A DNA stretch of 64,000 nucleotides from Marivirga salinae (GTDB lineage: Bacteria > Bacteroidota > Bacteroidia > Cytophagales > Cyclobacteriaceae): positions 875,501 to 939,500 of the forward strand of contig NZ_CP129971.1 in NCBI RefSeq assembly GCF_030503855.1, in the 5' to 3' direction. Shown here piece after piece: positions 54,532 to 63,426 of the stretch. Position 1 is the first letter of the stretch, and the number at the start of each line of letters is the position of its first letter. The position numbers and the translations under genes are program-made. The notes beneath the pieces were generated by a model. It saw nothing but the letters and a program-made list of their open reading frames with translations. It was not told the origin of the DNA and did not search any database.

Positions 54532-55624
54532 TTTCTTGTGGTGTTAGATCCAGTTCAAAAAATTTCTTTTCTGTATCAATATCTTTTAAATATTCCTTAC
54601 TTCTTTCGGGTCTGGCATCGGTCAGAAATATTTGACCAAATCTGCCGTCTGCCATCATCTTTAATAAATAAGCAATTCTTTTATCATCCAATTTATCAAA
54701 AATATCATCCAACAAAAGAAGTGGCTTTTGATTTTTAGATGATTTTAGAAGTTCAAATTGCGCTAATTTTAGGGCAATAACAAATGATTTCTGTTGTCCT
54801 TGAGATCCGAATTTCTTTACTGGCTTTCCTTCTGAAAGAAACACATAATCATCTTTATGTATTCCCATTGTAGTCCTTCCTTGTCGGAAATCTTTCTGAT
54901 GCTGTGCTTTAAACTCAGTCTCAAATGAATTTACTACTCGGGTATTATAATTTATGGTTACCTCCTCCTGATTATCCGACAAATCTTTATAAAACTCCTC
55001 AAAAATCGGTAGGAAATTTTCCATTAAGGCCTTTCTTTCTTCAGCAATTTTAATGGCCAATGGAAACATCAATTCATCATAAGGAGCCAATTGATCAGCG
55101 GAAAATCTATTTTTCTCCAAAAATGATTTCAGCAATGCATTTCTTTGTTTTAAGAGATGATTATAATTCACCAATAATTTCAAATATTCCTGATCGAGCT
55201 GGCAGAGTAAATTGTCAAAAAACTTCCTTCGCATTTCACTAGCCTCTCTTACGATGTCAGTATCCTGCGGAATAATCATTACCAAAGGCAATTTTCCGAT
55301 ATGCTCGCTTAATTTTTCATATTCTTTACCTCCCCATCTCACCATCTTTTTTTCGCCCAAACGCACCGCGCAAAGCATTTCGGTGGTTTTATCCTCCACT
55401 TCAAAATTGGCTTTGATGGAGAAAAAGCTTTCTTCATGCAGAATGTTATCTTTATCCACCGAATTGAAAGCACTCTTGGTGAAAGCCAGATAATAAATGG
55501 CATCCAGTAGATTAGTTTTACCAATTCCATTTCGCCCTAAAAAGCAATTAATTCCATCCACAAAGGAGAAATTTGCTTGCGGATAGTTTTTGAATTGAGC
55601 TAATCGGATATTTTGGAGCTTCAT
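54524..55624 (-). CDS. recF: DNA replication and repair protein RecF
   Basis: This protein of 366 residues from the ATG at 55624 starts MKLQNIRLAQFKNY, the family N-terminus; the GTG three codons upstream is not needed. It has the ABC-type Walker A motif GRNGIGKTN near residues 30-38, a signature KKFGSQGQQKSFVIALKLAQFELL near residue 270 and a Walker B LLLLDDIFDKLD near residue 302. RecF loads RecA at gapped DNA. Its 3' end overlaps the DUF721 gene by 8 nt. Confidence 0.95.
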   Translation of the reverse strand: MKLQNIRLAQFKNYPQANFSFVDGINCFLGRNGIGKTNLLDAIYYLAFTKSAFNSVDKDNILHEESFFSIKANFEVEDKTTEMLCAVRLGEKKMVRWGGKEYEKLSEHIGKLPLVMIIPQDTDIVREASEMRRKFFDNLLCQLDQEYLKLLVNYNHLLKQRNALLKSFLEKNRFSADQLAPYDELMFPLAIKIAEERKALMENFLPIFEEFYKDLSDNQEEVTINYNTRVVNSFETEFKAQHQKDFRQGRTTMGIHKDDYVFLSEGKPVKKFGSQGQQKSFVIALKLAQFELLKSSKNQKPLLLLDDIFDKLDDKRIAYLLKMMADGRFGQIFLTDARPERSKEYLKDIDTEKKFFELDLTPQENV

Positions 55625-55733
55625 TTTTCGCACTTGTGGGTTTTTTCGTTATTTTCGCATCCCGTAACAAGAGAAACAAAGTTAAGTTATTCTTTTGTGA
55701 CGAAAGAAATTCACGGAAAAAAGTAAAAACAAT

Positions 55734-56753
55734 ATGGCTACAAAGAAATCTAAAACTGCCAATAAAAAGAGTTTCGATAAAGAAACCTATATGGAATGGT
55801 TCAGATCCATGTCTTTAATGAGAAGATTTGAGGAGAAAGCCGGTCAATTATATGGTCAGCAAAATATCAGTGGTTTTTGTCACCTTTACATTGGACAGGA
55901 GGCTTGCGTAGCCGGTGCTGTTAGTGCATTGAAAAAAGGCGATAAATACATTACTGCTTATAGAGACCATGCGCATCCAATCGGTTTAGGAACTGATCCT
56001 AAAGCTGTAATGGCTGAATTGTTTGGTAAAGAGACTGGTGTTTCCAAAGGAAAAGGAGGCTCCATGCATATGTTCGATAAAGAAAATCATTTCTTTGGAG
56101 GCCATGGGATTGTGGGTGGACAAATTCCATTAGGTGCTGGAATTGCTTTTTCTGAGCAATATAAAGGAACTGATAATATCTGTATCACTTATATGGGTGA
56201 TGGAGCAGTTCGTCAAGGTGCTTTCCACGAAGCTTTAAATATGGCCATGAGTATGAAACTGCCTGTTATTTTTGCCATTGAAAATAATGGTTATGCGATG
56301 GGGACTTCCGTAAAAAGAACTTCTAACGTAACAGAATTGCACACTTTAGGTGAAGCATACGATATGCCTTCCAAAGGTGTGGATGCCATGAATGTAGAAA
56401 ATGTTCACAATGCAGTGGCAGAAGCAGCTGAAAGAGCAAGAAAAGGTGATGGTCCAACTTTATTGGAGTTCAGAACTTACCGATATAAAGGACACTCAAT
56501 GTCTGACCCAGCTAAATACAGAACAAAAGAAGAATTAGAGGAATACAAAGGCAAGGATCCTATTGAGCAGGCCAAGGAAGCTATTTTGAAAAATAAATAT
56601 GCGACCGAGGATGAGTTGAAAGAAATTGATAATGAAGCAAAAGAGCAAGTGAAAGAATGTGTGAAATTTGCTGAGGAATCTGATTTCCCTCATGTAGATG
56701 AAGTTTACAGAGATGTTTACGCACAGGAGGATTACCCTTTTATCGTGGATTAA
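55734..56753 (+). CDS. pdhA: Pyruvate dehydrogenase E1 component, alpha subunit
   Basis: This 339-residue subunit of the pyruvate dehydrogenase complex decarboxylates pyruvate with thiamine diphosphate. The ThDP motif GDGAVRQGAFHEALNMA begins at residue 155 and ends IENNGYAMGT. The alpha-subunit N-terminus (FRSMSLMRRFEEKAGQLYGQ) and the phosphorylation-loop equivalent YRYKGHSMSDPAKYR near residue 250 are present. The beta subunit and E2 are not in the window. It is transcribed alone, divergent from recF. Confidence 0.95.
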   Translation: MATKKSKTANKKSFDKETYMEWFRSMSLMRRFEEKAGQLYGQQNISGFCHLYIGQEACVAGAVSALKKGDKYITAYRDHAHPIGLGTDPKAVMAELFGKETGVSKGKGGSMHMFDKENHFFGGHGIVGGQIPLGAGIAFSEQYKGTDNICITYMGDGAVRQGAFHEALNMAMSMKLPVIFAIENNGYAMGTSVKRTSNVTELHTLGEAYDMPSKGVDAMNVENVHNAVAEAAERARKGDGPTLLEFRTYRYKGHSMSDPAKYRTKEELEEYKGKDPIEQAKEAILKNKYATEDELKEIDNEAKEQVKECVKFAEESDFPHVDEVYRDVYAQEDYPFIVD

Positions 56754-56765
56754 AACTTTCTGCTT

Positions 56766-56863
56766 TATACCGGTCTGTGTGCCACCGATCGGTATATAAG
56801 TTAGATAAACCAGCAAGATCTATAGCTTTAATAGTTTAAATCCCAAAGCTTTAAACTATTAAA
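56766..56863 (+). terminator. Two hairpins downstream of pdhA
   Basis: TATACCG/CGGTATA (56766-56772 and 56790-56796) form a 7-bp stem, and TTTAATAGTTTAA/TTAAACTATTAAA (56827-56839 and 56851-56863) a perfect 13-bp stem with an 11-nt loop. A good T-run is missing, so termination is probable but not certain. Confidence 0.5.
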
Positions 56864-56871
56864 TGATTGAA

Positions 56872-56904
56872 TTGGGTATTAATAAATAAATTTTTATAGC
56901 TTTG
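56872..56904 (+). promoter_or_regulatory. Bacteroidota-type promoter for the TPR gene
   Basis: TTGG at 56872-56875 and TAGCTTTG at 56897-56904 (match to TAnnTTTG) are 21 nt apart. The element ends 19 nt before the ATG at 56924. Confidence 0.55.
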
Positions 56905-56923
56905 CGGTCTTAAAATAGTGGCA

Positions 56924-57622
56924 ATGGCAAAAACAAAATCAAAAGAGAAACAAGGATCTGAGTTTTATGAAAACCCTGAGGTATTAGCTCAGCAACTTTC
57001 TAAAACAGAAGAATTCATTGAAAACAATAAAAAAATAGTATTTGGATTAGGGGGAGTAATCGCCTTAATTATTGTAGCCTTTTTCGGTTACCGATACTAT
57101 ATGAATAATCTCAACCAAGAGGCTCAAAAGGAAATGTTCCAAGCAGTTTATTGGTATGAAAATGGAGAGTATGACTTAGCCTTGAATGGTGATGGAAATA
57201 ACTTCGGATTCTTAGCTATTGTTGAAGACTATGGTGCTACTGATGCCGGAAACTTAGCAAGCTTCTATTTAGGAAATATTTATCTTAAACAAGGTCAATT
57301 CGAAACCGCAATTGATTATTTAGAAGATTTTAGCAGCGATGATTTGTTGGTGCAAGCAAGAGCTTATGCCTTAATCGGTGATGCTTATATGGAATTAGGA
57401 AACTATTCAACAGCAGCAGATCAATATGGAAAAGCAGCTGACTATAAAAGCAATAAAGAATTCAGCCCTGTTTATTTGATGAAACAAGGATTGGCTTATG
57501 AAAAAGCAAATGACTTAGAAGCCGCTATAGGAAGCTACCGAAAGGTGGTTGAGGATTTCAGTGATTCCAAACAGAAGACGGAAGCTCAAAAATACCTATC
57601 CCGACTAGAAGCTCAAAAATAA
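56924..57622 (+). CDS. Membrane-anchored TPR protein
   Basis: A protein of 232 residues from the ATG at 56924 (a GTG two codons upstream is less likely). It has a Lys-rich cytosolic N-terminus, one membrane helix at about residues 38-60 (IVFGLGGVIALIIVAFFG), and a C-terminal domain of tetratricopeptide repeats: ASFYLGNIYLKQGQFETAIDYLE, ALIGDAYMELGNYSTAADQYGKA and MKQGLAYEKANDLEAAIGSYRKV. The layout resembles the YfgM/ancillary translocon proteins, but similar TPR proteins of Bacteroidota have no established role. It precedes ribH but a terminator lies between. Confidence 0.8.
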   Translation: MAKTKSKEKQGSEFYENPEVLAQQLSKTEEFIENNKKIVFGLGGVIALIIVAFFGYRYYMNNLNQEAQKEMFQAVYWYENGEYDLALNGDGNNFGFLAIVEDYGATDAGNLASFYLGNIYLKQGQFETAIDYLEDFSSDDLLVQARAYALIGDAYMELGNYSTAADQYGKAADYKSNKEFSPVYLMKQGLAYEKANDLEAAIGSYRKVVEDFSDSKQKTEAQKYLSRLEAQK

Positions 57623-57646
57623 TTAACAAGAAAAAATTAATTAAGG

Positions 57647-57683
57647 AAAAAGGGATAGGTTTTTAAAGCCTGTCCCTTTTTTT
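57647..57683 (+). terminator. Terminator between the TPR gene and ribH
   Basis: AAAAAGGGATAGG (57647-57659) and CCTGTCCCTTTTT (57669-57681) form a 13-bp stem with one G-U pair, followed by further T. Confidence 0.88.
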
Positions 57684-57703
57684 ATTGAAAAACACTAAAG
57701 AAT

Positions 57704-58192
57704 ATGGCATCAAATCTTAAAAACCTTAGCGATCATTCAGGAAAAAACATGAAAGGATTGCAAGACAATAAATTTGCAATCCTAGTCTCAGAATGGAATG
57801 AAGAAGTAACCGAATCTTTATACAATGGCGCTTACGAAACCTTAATTGAAAACGGAATTCCAAAAGAAAATATCCAAAAGCATTATGTACCAGGAAGTTT
57901 TGAATTAAGCTTAGGAGCTCAATGGATGGCAGAAAGAAAAGAAATTGATGCCGTTATTTGCTTAGGCTGTGTAATTCAAGGAGAAACAAAACATTTTGAT
58001 TTTATCTGTGACGCAGTAGCTCACGGCATTACCAACGTCAGCCTAAAATATAACAAGCCTGTTATTTTCGGTGTTCTTACTCCCAATACACAACAGCAAG
58101 CTTTGGACAGAGCCGGAGGAAAGCATGGAAACAAAGGAGACGAAGCTGCATTTACTGCATTAAAAATGTTAGGATTAGCAAAAGGATTATGA
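57704..58192 (+). CDS. ribH: 6,7-dimethyl-8-ribityllumazine synthase
   Basis: This 162-residue cytosolic enzyme makes the riboflavin precursor lumazine. Conserved segments are YVPGSFELSLGAQWMA near residue 64, ICLGCVIQGETKHFDFICDAVAHGI near residue 84 (with the catalytic His in GETKHFD), and FGVLTPNTQQQALDRAGGKHGNKG near residue 125. Length is normal. The start codon of the following aspartokinase overlaps its stop codon in ATGA, so the two are translationally coupled. Other riboflavin genes are not in the window. Confidence 0.95.
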   Translation: MASNLKNLSDHSGKNMKGLQDNKFAILVSEWNEEVTESLYNGAYETLIENGIPKENIQKHYVPGSFELSLGAQWMAERKEIDAVICLGCVIQGETKHFDFICDAVAHGITNVSLKYNKPVIFGVLTPNTQQQALDRAGGKHGNKGDEAAFTALKMLGLAKGL

Positions 58193-59508
58193 TTGTATTA
58201 AAATTTGGTGGTACTTCCGTAGGCACGGCCCAAGGAATGAATCAGATTCGTGAAATCATCACGAAAGACCATAATAAAAAATTAGTAGTTCTTTCCGCAC
58301 TAAGCGGAGTAACCAACACTTTGGTTGAAATTGGTGAAAGACTACGCAAGAAAGAACATGAGCAAGCTGTTAAAGTCATCAAGAAGCTTCAAAAGCGTTA
58401 TGATGAGTTTTTAGAAGAACTCTTTGAAACAGAATCTTTCAAAAATAGGGCATCTGATATCATTGCTGAAAGCATGAATTTTATCAAATCATGCTTAGAA
58501 AAACCTTTTACTAATTCGATTGACAAAGAATTATTGGCTCAAGGCGAATTAATGTCCACCAATATTTTTAATCTACATTTGCAAGAGCATGAATTAAACA
58601 GTGCTTTGATCAATGCCTTAGATTTCGTGAGAACGGATGCTTTTTCAGAACCTGATGAAGCATTCATCAATAAAGAATTGTCGGATATTTTAGTGAAGCA
58701 ACCTGCAGACACTACTTTGATTATCACTCAGGGTTATATTTGCCGAAATGCGGATGGTAATATCGATAATTTAAAAAGAGGAGGTAGTGATTATACCGCT
58801 TCTTTGGTGGGAGCAGCTTTAAATGCAGATGAAATCCAGATTTGGACGGATATTGATGGCATGCACAATAATGACCCGAGAGTGGTGGATAAAACCTTTA
58901 GCATTCCGCAGTTGTCATTTGAGGAAGCCGCTGAGTTAGCTTATTTTGGGGCAAAAATATTGCATCCTTCTTGTATAAGACCAGCTCAGAAAAAAACCAT
59001 TCCGGTTCGTCTGAAAAACACCATGAAGCCGGAAGCGCCTGGTACTTTGATTCATACCAAAGAAGGCAGTGGCGAAGGCATCAAAGCCATAGCTGCTAAG
59101 GATGGGATAGTCGCTATCAAAATAAAATCCTTGCGGATGTTGATGGCTTATGGCTTTTTAAGAAGAGTGTTTGAAATTTTCGAAAAGTACAAAACACCAA
59201 TAGATGTGATTACTACTTCTGAGGTAGCCATATCCGTAACCATCGATAATATTTATTACCTGGATAGCATTTTAAGTGAATTACGCCCTTTCGGTGAAGT
59301 GGAAGTAGACCAAGAGCAAAGTATTATTTGTTTGGTAGGGAATATGGTGGCTGAAAGACCAGGTTTGGTCAGCAAAATTTTTGCCTCACTTCAGGATACG
59401 CCAGTACGTATGATTTCTTATGGAGGTAGCCGTCATAATATATCTATAGTGGTTGATACTCAGTACAAATCTGAGGCATTGAAACGGTTGAATGATGGAG
59501 TTTTTTAG
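58189..59508 (+). CDS. lysC: Aspartate kinase
   Basis: This 439-residue cytosolic kinase starts the aspartate pathway to lysine, threonine and methionine. The N-terminal motif KFGGTSVG lies at residues 4-11, GSDYTASLVGAALNADEIQIWTDIDGM near residue 202 marks the aspartate and ATP sites, and two C-terminal ACT domains (about 300-435) give feedback control. It is a stand-alone enzyme, not fused to homoserine dehydrogenase. The ATG overlaps the ribH stop codon by 4 nt, an unusual metabolic pairing. Confidence 0.93.
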   Translation: MIVLKFGGTSVGTAQGMNQIREIITKDHNKKLVVLSALSGVTNTLVEIGERLRKKEHEQAVKVIKKLQKRYDEFLEELFETESFKNRASDIIAESMNFIKSCLEKPFTNSIDKELLAQGELMSTNIFNLHLQEHELNSALINALDFVRTDAFSEPDEAFINKELSDILVKQPADTTLIITQGYICRNADGNIDNLKRGGSDYTASLVGAALNADEIQIWTDIDGMHNNDPRVVDKTFSIPQLSFEEAAELAYFGAKILHPSCIRPAQKKTIPVRLKNTMKPEAPGTLIHTKEGSGEGIKAIAAKDGIVAIKIKSLRMLMAYGFLRRVFEIFEKYKTPIDVITTSEVAISVTIDNIYYLDSILSELRPFGEVEVDQEQSIICLVGNMVAERPGLVSKIFASLQDTPVRMISYGGSRHNISIVVDTQYKSEALKRLNDGVF

Positions 59509-59519
59509 GAGTTTTAAAT

Positions 59520-59566
59520 AATAGCTTTTAGGTTTTTAGCAATAATGCAAATGCCTAAAACTTATT
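59520..59566. terminator. Imperfect hairpin between convergent lysC and the channel gene
   Basis: AATAGCTTTTAGG (59520-59532) pairs with CCTAAAACTTATT (59554-59566) at 11 of 13 positions. It can end transcripts from both sides, although the T-run is modest. Confidence 0.5.
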
Positions 59567-60573
59567 TACTCAATAAACGCCTCTTTAAAAGCCTTTAATG
59601 ACTTTTTATCTCCCAATAAAATAATGACATCACCTTCATCACATACCACATCAGAATTAGGATTAAATACAAAGCCTTTTTCTTTGTCTTTAAAGGCTAA
59701 AACAGTAGCTCCTGTTTTATTTTTCACATCCATTTCACCTAAAGAGAGGTTTTTGAATTTATCTTTAAGCAGGTTGTGATTTATTTCCTCCAATGAATAT
59801 TCCGAATTTTGATCACCATTGAGTATTTCTAAAAATTGCACTACACTTGGTCTAGTAACTAATGAGGCCATATAGGAACCTCCTACTCTATCGGGCATTA
59901 CTACATGGTTTGCGCCAGCTCTTTTTAATTTCTTTTCCGTATTTCTCTCTGTTGCCTTGGCAATGATTTGAATTTGTGGGTTGAGCTCTTTTGCTGTTAA
60001 AGTGATAAATACATTATCTGCATCGCTTGGAAGTGTGGTGATAATAGTACTCGCTCTTTCAACTCCTGCTTCCACCAAGACAGATTCAAGAACTGCATCT
60101 CCATGCAATAATTGATAGCCTTTTTCATTATTGTAATTATTGATGACATCAGCATCTTTTTCTATAAAGAGAATATCCTTTTTAGAAACATCTAATCCAT
60201 TTCCAGCAATTTCTCCGTTTTTCCCAAAACCACAGATAATGATATGATCAGTTAATTTTTTCAATGCTTTTTTGTCTGTATAGGTTTTATAAATTTCCTT
60301 AAATCTCCCTTCAAATAAGAATGATGAAATTACGGAAGCTGTATAAGCAAATAAACCTAAATTTACGATAATATAAAATATTGTAAATAGCTTTCCGTCA
60401 TCACTTAAGGGTTGAACTTCCTTGAATCCAACGGTAGAAAATGTAATAACGGACATATAAACTCCATCCCGAAAATCATAGCCTTCAATTAACATAAAGC
60501 CCAAACTGCCAAGTATTATGCTGGCTAAAATCATCAAGAAAGCATAAATAAGTTTCAATAAAGCTGACTGCAT
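59566..60573 (-). CDS. Potassium channel protein with RCK (TrkA-N/C) domains
   Basis: This 335-residue inner-membrane protein has two helices (about residues 8-29 and 63-87) flanking a pore loop with the filter STVGFKEV at residues 46-53. The cytosolic part holds a TrkA-N Rossmann domain (IICGFGKNGEIAGNGL near residue 112) and a TrkA-C domain (about 250-335). The family forms ligand-gated K+ channels of the MthK type. The filter reads TVGFKE instead of the classical TVGYGD, so strict K+ selectivity is uncertain. Confidence 0.85.
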   Translation of the reverse strand: MQSALLKLIYAFLMILASIILGSLGFMLIEGYDFRDGVYMSVITFSTVGFKEVQPLSDDGKLFTIFYIIVNLGLFAYTASVISSFLFEGRFKEIYKTYTDKKALKKLTDHIIICGFGKNGEIAGNGLDVSKKDILFIEKDADVINNYNNEKGYQLLHGDAVLESVLVEAGVERASTIITTLPSDADNVFITLTAKELNPQIQIIAKATERNTEKKLKRAGANHVVMPDRVGGSYMASLVTRPSVVQFLEILNGDQNSEYSLEEINHNLLKDKFKNLSLGEMDVKNKTGATVLAFKDKEKGFVFNPNSDVVCDEGDVIILLGDKKSLKAFKEAFIE

Positions 60574-60600
60574 GCTTAAATTTAGCTAAAAAGAAATAAT

Positions 60601-60882
60601 TTACTCTGTTACCTCCACACCTTTCCAGAATGCTACATAATTTTCAAACTTTTTAGCCATCTCCTTAGTGTCGGGATAATACCAAGCGGCATCTTTATTT
60701 TCTTTGCCATCCACTTTTAAGCTGTAATAAGAAGCAGTTCCCTTCCAAGGACAAATAGTATGATAATCAGTTTTTTCAAAATATTCATCTTTGATTGACT
60801 CAGGTGGGAAATAGTGATTGCCTTCTATTACGATGGTGTCATCACTTTCTGCTACTACATGATTGTTCCAAATTGCTTTCAT
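60601..60882 (-). CDS. DUF427 domain protein
   Basis: This 93-residue protein is one DUF427 domain. Its core is visible: AIWNNHVVAESDDTIVIEGNHYFP opens it, the conserved CPWKGTASYYSL lies near residues 44-55, and the domain closes with the helix-strand KKFENYVAFWKGVEV. It is an intact, full-length member. The biochemical role of the family is not established. It is on the same strand as the channel gene with a 27-nt gap, so co-transcription is likely. Confidence 0.9.
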   Translation of the reverse strand: MKAIWNNHVVAESDDTIVIEGNHYFPPESIKDEYFEKTDYHTICPWKGTASYYSLKVDGKENKDAAWYYPDTKEMAKKFENYVAFWKGVEVTE

Positions 60883-60914
60883 ATTTAAGAAGTTTATCGT
60901 TTATTAACTGCTTT

Positions 60915-60997
60915 AAACCTGTCAGGTTTTAAATTATTAAAATCATATATTTAATTATGAATATTGCCGCTAGAATCTCACGAAACCTGATAGGTTT
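60915..60997. repeat. Two short palindromes of one type (ACCTG-N-CAGGT-like)
   Basis: AAACCTGTCAGGTTTT at 60915-60930 and AAACCTGATAGGTTT at 60983-60997 are similar small palindromes flanking the gap between the DUF427 gene and the 78-residue membrane protein gene. The second begins right at the end of that gene. Similar palindromes occur as dispersed repeats in Bacteroidota genomes; here they may end transcripts. Confidence 0.45.
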
Positions 60998-61234
60998 TTA
61001 AGAACCTTTACTAAGCAATTTTTCAAGCTTCACTTTATAAATAACCCCTTTCCCAAAACAGCAAATCCCAGAATTAAAGACTACCAAGGCAAAAGTTCCA
61101 TAGTAAATCCAGTTCCAACCTTCAGGGTTTTGCAAGCGGTAAAAACCAGCATCAATTGCTAAGCTTAAACCCGCTCCAATTAAAATTAAACCTAAAATTG
61201 TGAAAAATAACCATTTTTGCTTTATCGACTGCAT
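60998..61234 (-). CDS. Small two-helix membrane protein, unknown
   Basis: This 78-residue protein has two hydrophobic segments, about residues 9-27 (FFTILGLILIGAGLSLAI) and 45-62 (GTFALVVFNSGICCFG), with a basic C-terminus (KVKLEKLL). No family is recognised with confidence. The frame is intact and ends directly at a small palindrome that could terminate its transcript. It is divergent from dsbD. Confidence 0.65.
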   Translation of the reverse strand: MQSIKQKWLFFTILGLILIGAGLSLAIDAGFYRLQNPEGWNWIYYGTFALVVFNSGICCFGKGVIYKVKLEKLLSKGS

Positions 61235-61247
61235 GACATAAGTAACA

Positions 61248-61276
61248 TTTGTTCCAACAAAATTTAACTATCTTCG
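61248..61276 (+). promoter_or_regulatory. Promoter candidate for dsbD
   Basis: TTTG at 61248-61251 and TATCTTCG at 61269-61276 (one mismatch to TAnnTTTG) are spaced by 17 nt. A second candidate -7 element, TAGTTTTG, lies at 61282-61289. The dsbD ATG is at 61318. Confidence 0.4.
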
Positions 61277-61317
61277 TGTTTTAGTTTTGTAAGACGAACA
61301 GGCGTTATTAAAAGTTT

Positions 61318-63366
61318 ATGAGATATTTAGTTTACAGCCTACTTTTGGTGGGTTTATTTTTGCAAAACACTTTTGCCCAAGTAATTAAACCCATCAGTTG
61401 GGAAAGCTCCATTTTAGAAGAAAACTTAGAAGTAGGTGATACGGCTACTCTTTCTTTCCGAGCAGAAATAGATGAAAATTGGTATTTGTATTCATCAGAT
61501 TTTGATCCGGATTTAGGACCAATGCTTACTGAATTTGATTTTGAAGAGGATGATTCATATCAGTTGGTTGATAGCATAATTCCAATAAATCCCTCAAAAG
61601 GCTATGACGAAATTTGGGAAGGAGACTATACATATTTCAAAGGAAAAGGAGAGTTTCAACAAAAGGTAATCATTAAGGAGATACCGTTTAAAATTGAGAC
61701 TAGCAATAGCTATCAAGTCTGTTCTGATGTAGATGGAAAATGTATTCCGTTCAGTGATGATTTCTCATTTGGAGAAAAAACTAAATCTGCTACTAGCTCA
61801 TCAGAGTCAGATCAGAAAGAAAAAGAGGAAGCATCAACCGATAAATCCGAAAAAGAAGGTAAAAAAAAACTAATTGATCTTAAGCAAAAGGATTCAAACT
61901 CTCCTTATTCTCTATTAGCCTTCATGCTAGTGGCTTTTTTAGCCGGGTTAGCCGCATTACTAACGCCTTGCGTTTTTCCAATGATTCCTATGACGGTTAC
62001 TTTTTTCACTGGGAAAGCAAAAAACAGAGCTGGAGCCATTCGTCAAGCAGTAATTTATGGGTTGTCTATTATTATAATTTATGTGGTTGCAGGAACTATT
62101 ATAGCTGTAATCAACGGTCCTGAATTTGCCAATTGGCTGAGTACTCATTGGATTCCGAATGTATTCTTCTTTTTAGTATTCTTCATTTTTGCCTTATCAT
62201 TTCTCGGGCTTTTTGAAATCAATTTGCCTTCAAGTTTTGTGAATAGAGTGGATGCCAAAGCTGATAAAGGAGGTTTAGGAGGCGTTTTCTTTATGGCTTT
62301 TACTTTGGTTTTGGTTTCATTCAGTTGTACTGGTCCAATTGTAGGTAGTATTTTAGTAGAATCTGCTGGTGGAATGGTGATCAAACCACTTTTGGGCATG
62401 TTTGCTTTCAGTTTAGCTTTTGCAATACCTTTTACCCTATTTGCTATTTTCCCAGAATGGTTAAATAGTTTACCGAAATCAGGCGGATGGTTAAATTCTG
62501 TAAAAGTGGTTTTAGGGTTTTTAGAATTGGCTTTAGGTTTGAAATTTTTAAGCATAGCCGACCAAGTTTATCATTGGGGAATATTAGACAGAGATATCTA
62601 TTTAGTGTTATGGATTGTCATTTTTGCAATGCTTGGGCTTTATTTATTGGGTAAACTGAGGTTACCAGGCGACAGCCCAATCGAAAAATTGTCTGTAGGA
62701 AGGTTGATGTTGAGCTTAGTGACTTTCAGTTTTGTATTATATATGATTCCAGGCCTATTCGGTGCTCCATTAAAAGCACTTTCTGGTTATCTTCCACCTA
62801 TGAGTTCTCATGATTTTGACCTCCCAACTCTTATTCGTGAAAATAGCGGAGGCTCAGGAGCCATTAGTTCTGAAGATCAATTATGTGAAGAACCAAAATA
62901 TGGGGATATGCTACATTTTCCACATGGAATAAAGGGCTATTTCGATTATGAACAAGCTTTGGATTGTGCAAAAGAGCAAGGAAAACCTATTTTTGTTGAT
63001 TTCACTGGCCATGGTTGTGTAAACTGCCGTGAAATGGAAGCCAGAGTATGGTCAGATCCAAAAGTGCTGAGCAGATTAAAGAATGATTATGTGATGTTGG
63101 CATTATATGTAGATGAAAAAACAGAATTACCTGAGAATGATTGGTACACCAGCGAGTATGATGGAAAAGTGAAAAAATCAATAGGCAAACAAAATGCTGA
63201 TTTTCAGATTACACGTTTCAATAATAATGCGCAACCGTATTATGTCCTGTTGGATACTAATGGCGAATTATTGATTGAGCCAATCGCTTATGAAAGAAGT
63301 ATTAGCAAATTTGTGGATTTTCTAGATGAAGGAAAAGAAAAGTTCGAAGCTAAAAACAAGCCTTAA
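61318..63366 (+). CDS. dsbD: Thiol:disulfide interchange protein DsbD-like
   Basis: This 682-residue inner-membrane protein passes electrons from cytosolic thioredoxin to the periplasm. A signal peptide (1-20, ending TFAQ) is followed by an N-terminal domain with a cysteine pair C135/C142. A charged linker (about 155-188) leads to the eight-helix transmembrane domain with C218 in LTPCVFP and C337 in SFSCTGP. The C-terminal thioredoxin-like domain has the CxxC pair C567/C570 (GCVNC). This is the complete three-part DsbD architecture. The gene is alone, divergent from the small membrane protein gene. Confidence 0.93.
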   Translation: MRYLVYSLLLVGLFLQNTFAQVIKPISWESSILEENLEVGDTATLSFRAEIDENWYLYSSDFDPDLGPMLTEFDFEEDDSYQLVDSIIPINPSKGYDEIWEGDYTYFKGKGEFQQKVIIKEIPFKIETSNSYQVCSDVDGKCIPFSDDFSFGEKTKSATSSSESDQKEKEEASTDKSEKEGKKKLIDLKQKDSNSPYSLLAFMLVAFLAGLAALLTPCVFPMIPMTVTFFTGKAKNRAGAIRQAVIYGLSIIIIYVVAGTIIAVINGPEFANWLSTHWIPNVFFFLVFFIFALSFLGLFEINLPSSFVNRVDAKADKGGLGGVFFMAFTLVLVSFSCTGPIVGSILVESAGGMVIKPLLGMFAFSLAFAIPFTLFAIFPEWLNSLPKSGGWLNSVKVVLGFLELALGLKFLSIADQVYHWGILDRDIYLVLWIVIFAMLGLYLLGKLRLPGDSPIEKLSVGRLMLSLVTFSFVLYMIPGLFGAPLKALSGYLPPMSSHDFDLPTLIRENSGGSGAISSEDQLCEEPKYGDMLHFPHGIKGYFDYEQALDCAKEQGKPIFVDFTGHGCVNCREMEARVWSDPKVLSRLKNDYVMLALYVDEKTELPENDWYTSEYDGKVKKSIGKQNADFQITRFNNNAQPYYVLLDTNGELLIEPIAYERSISKFVDFLDEGKEKFEAKNKP

Positions 63367-63380
63367 TTAAAGAACTATCG

Positions 63381-63388
63381 TACCTTTG
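63381..63388 (+). promoter_or_regulatory. Promoter -7 element for the ABC exporter gene
   Basis: TACCTTTG matches TAnnTTTG and lies 38 nt upstream of the ATG at 63427, right after the dsbD stop codon. A clear -33 element is not visible. Confidence 0.45.
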
Positions 63389-63426
63389 CGGGGTTATAAT
63401 CATTTCAAAAGATATAGTAATTAAGA

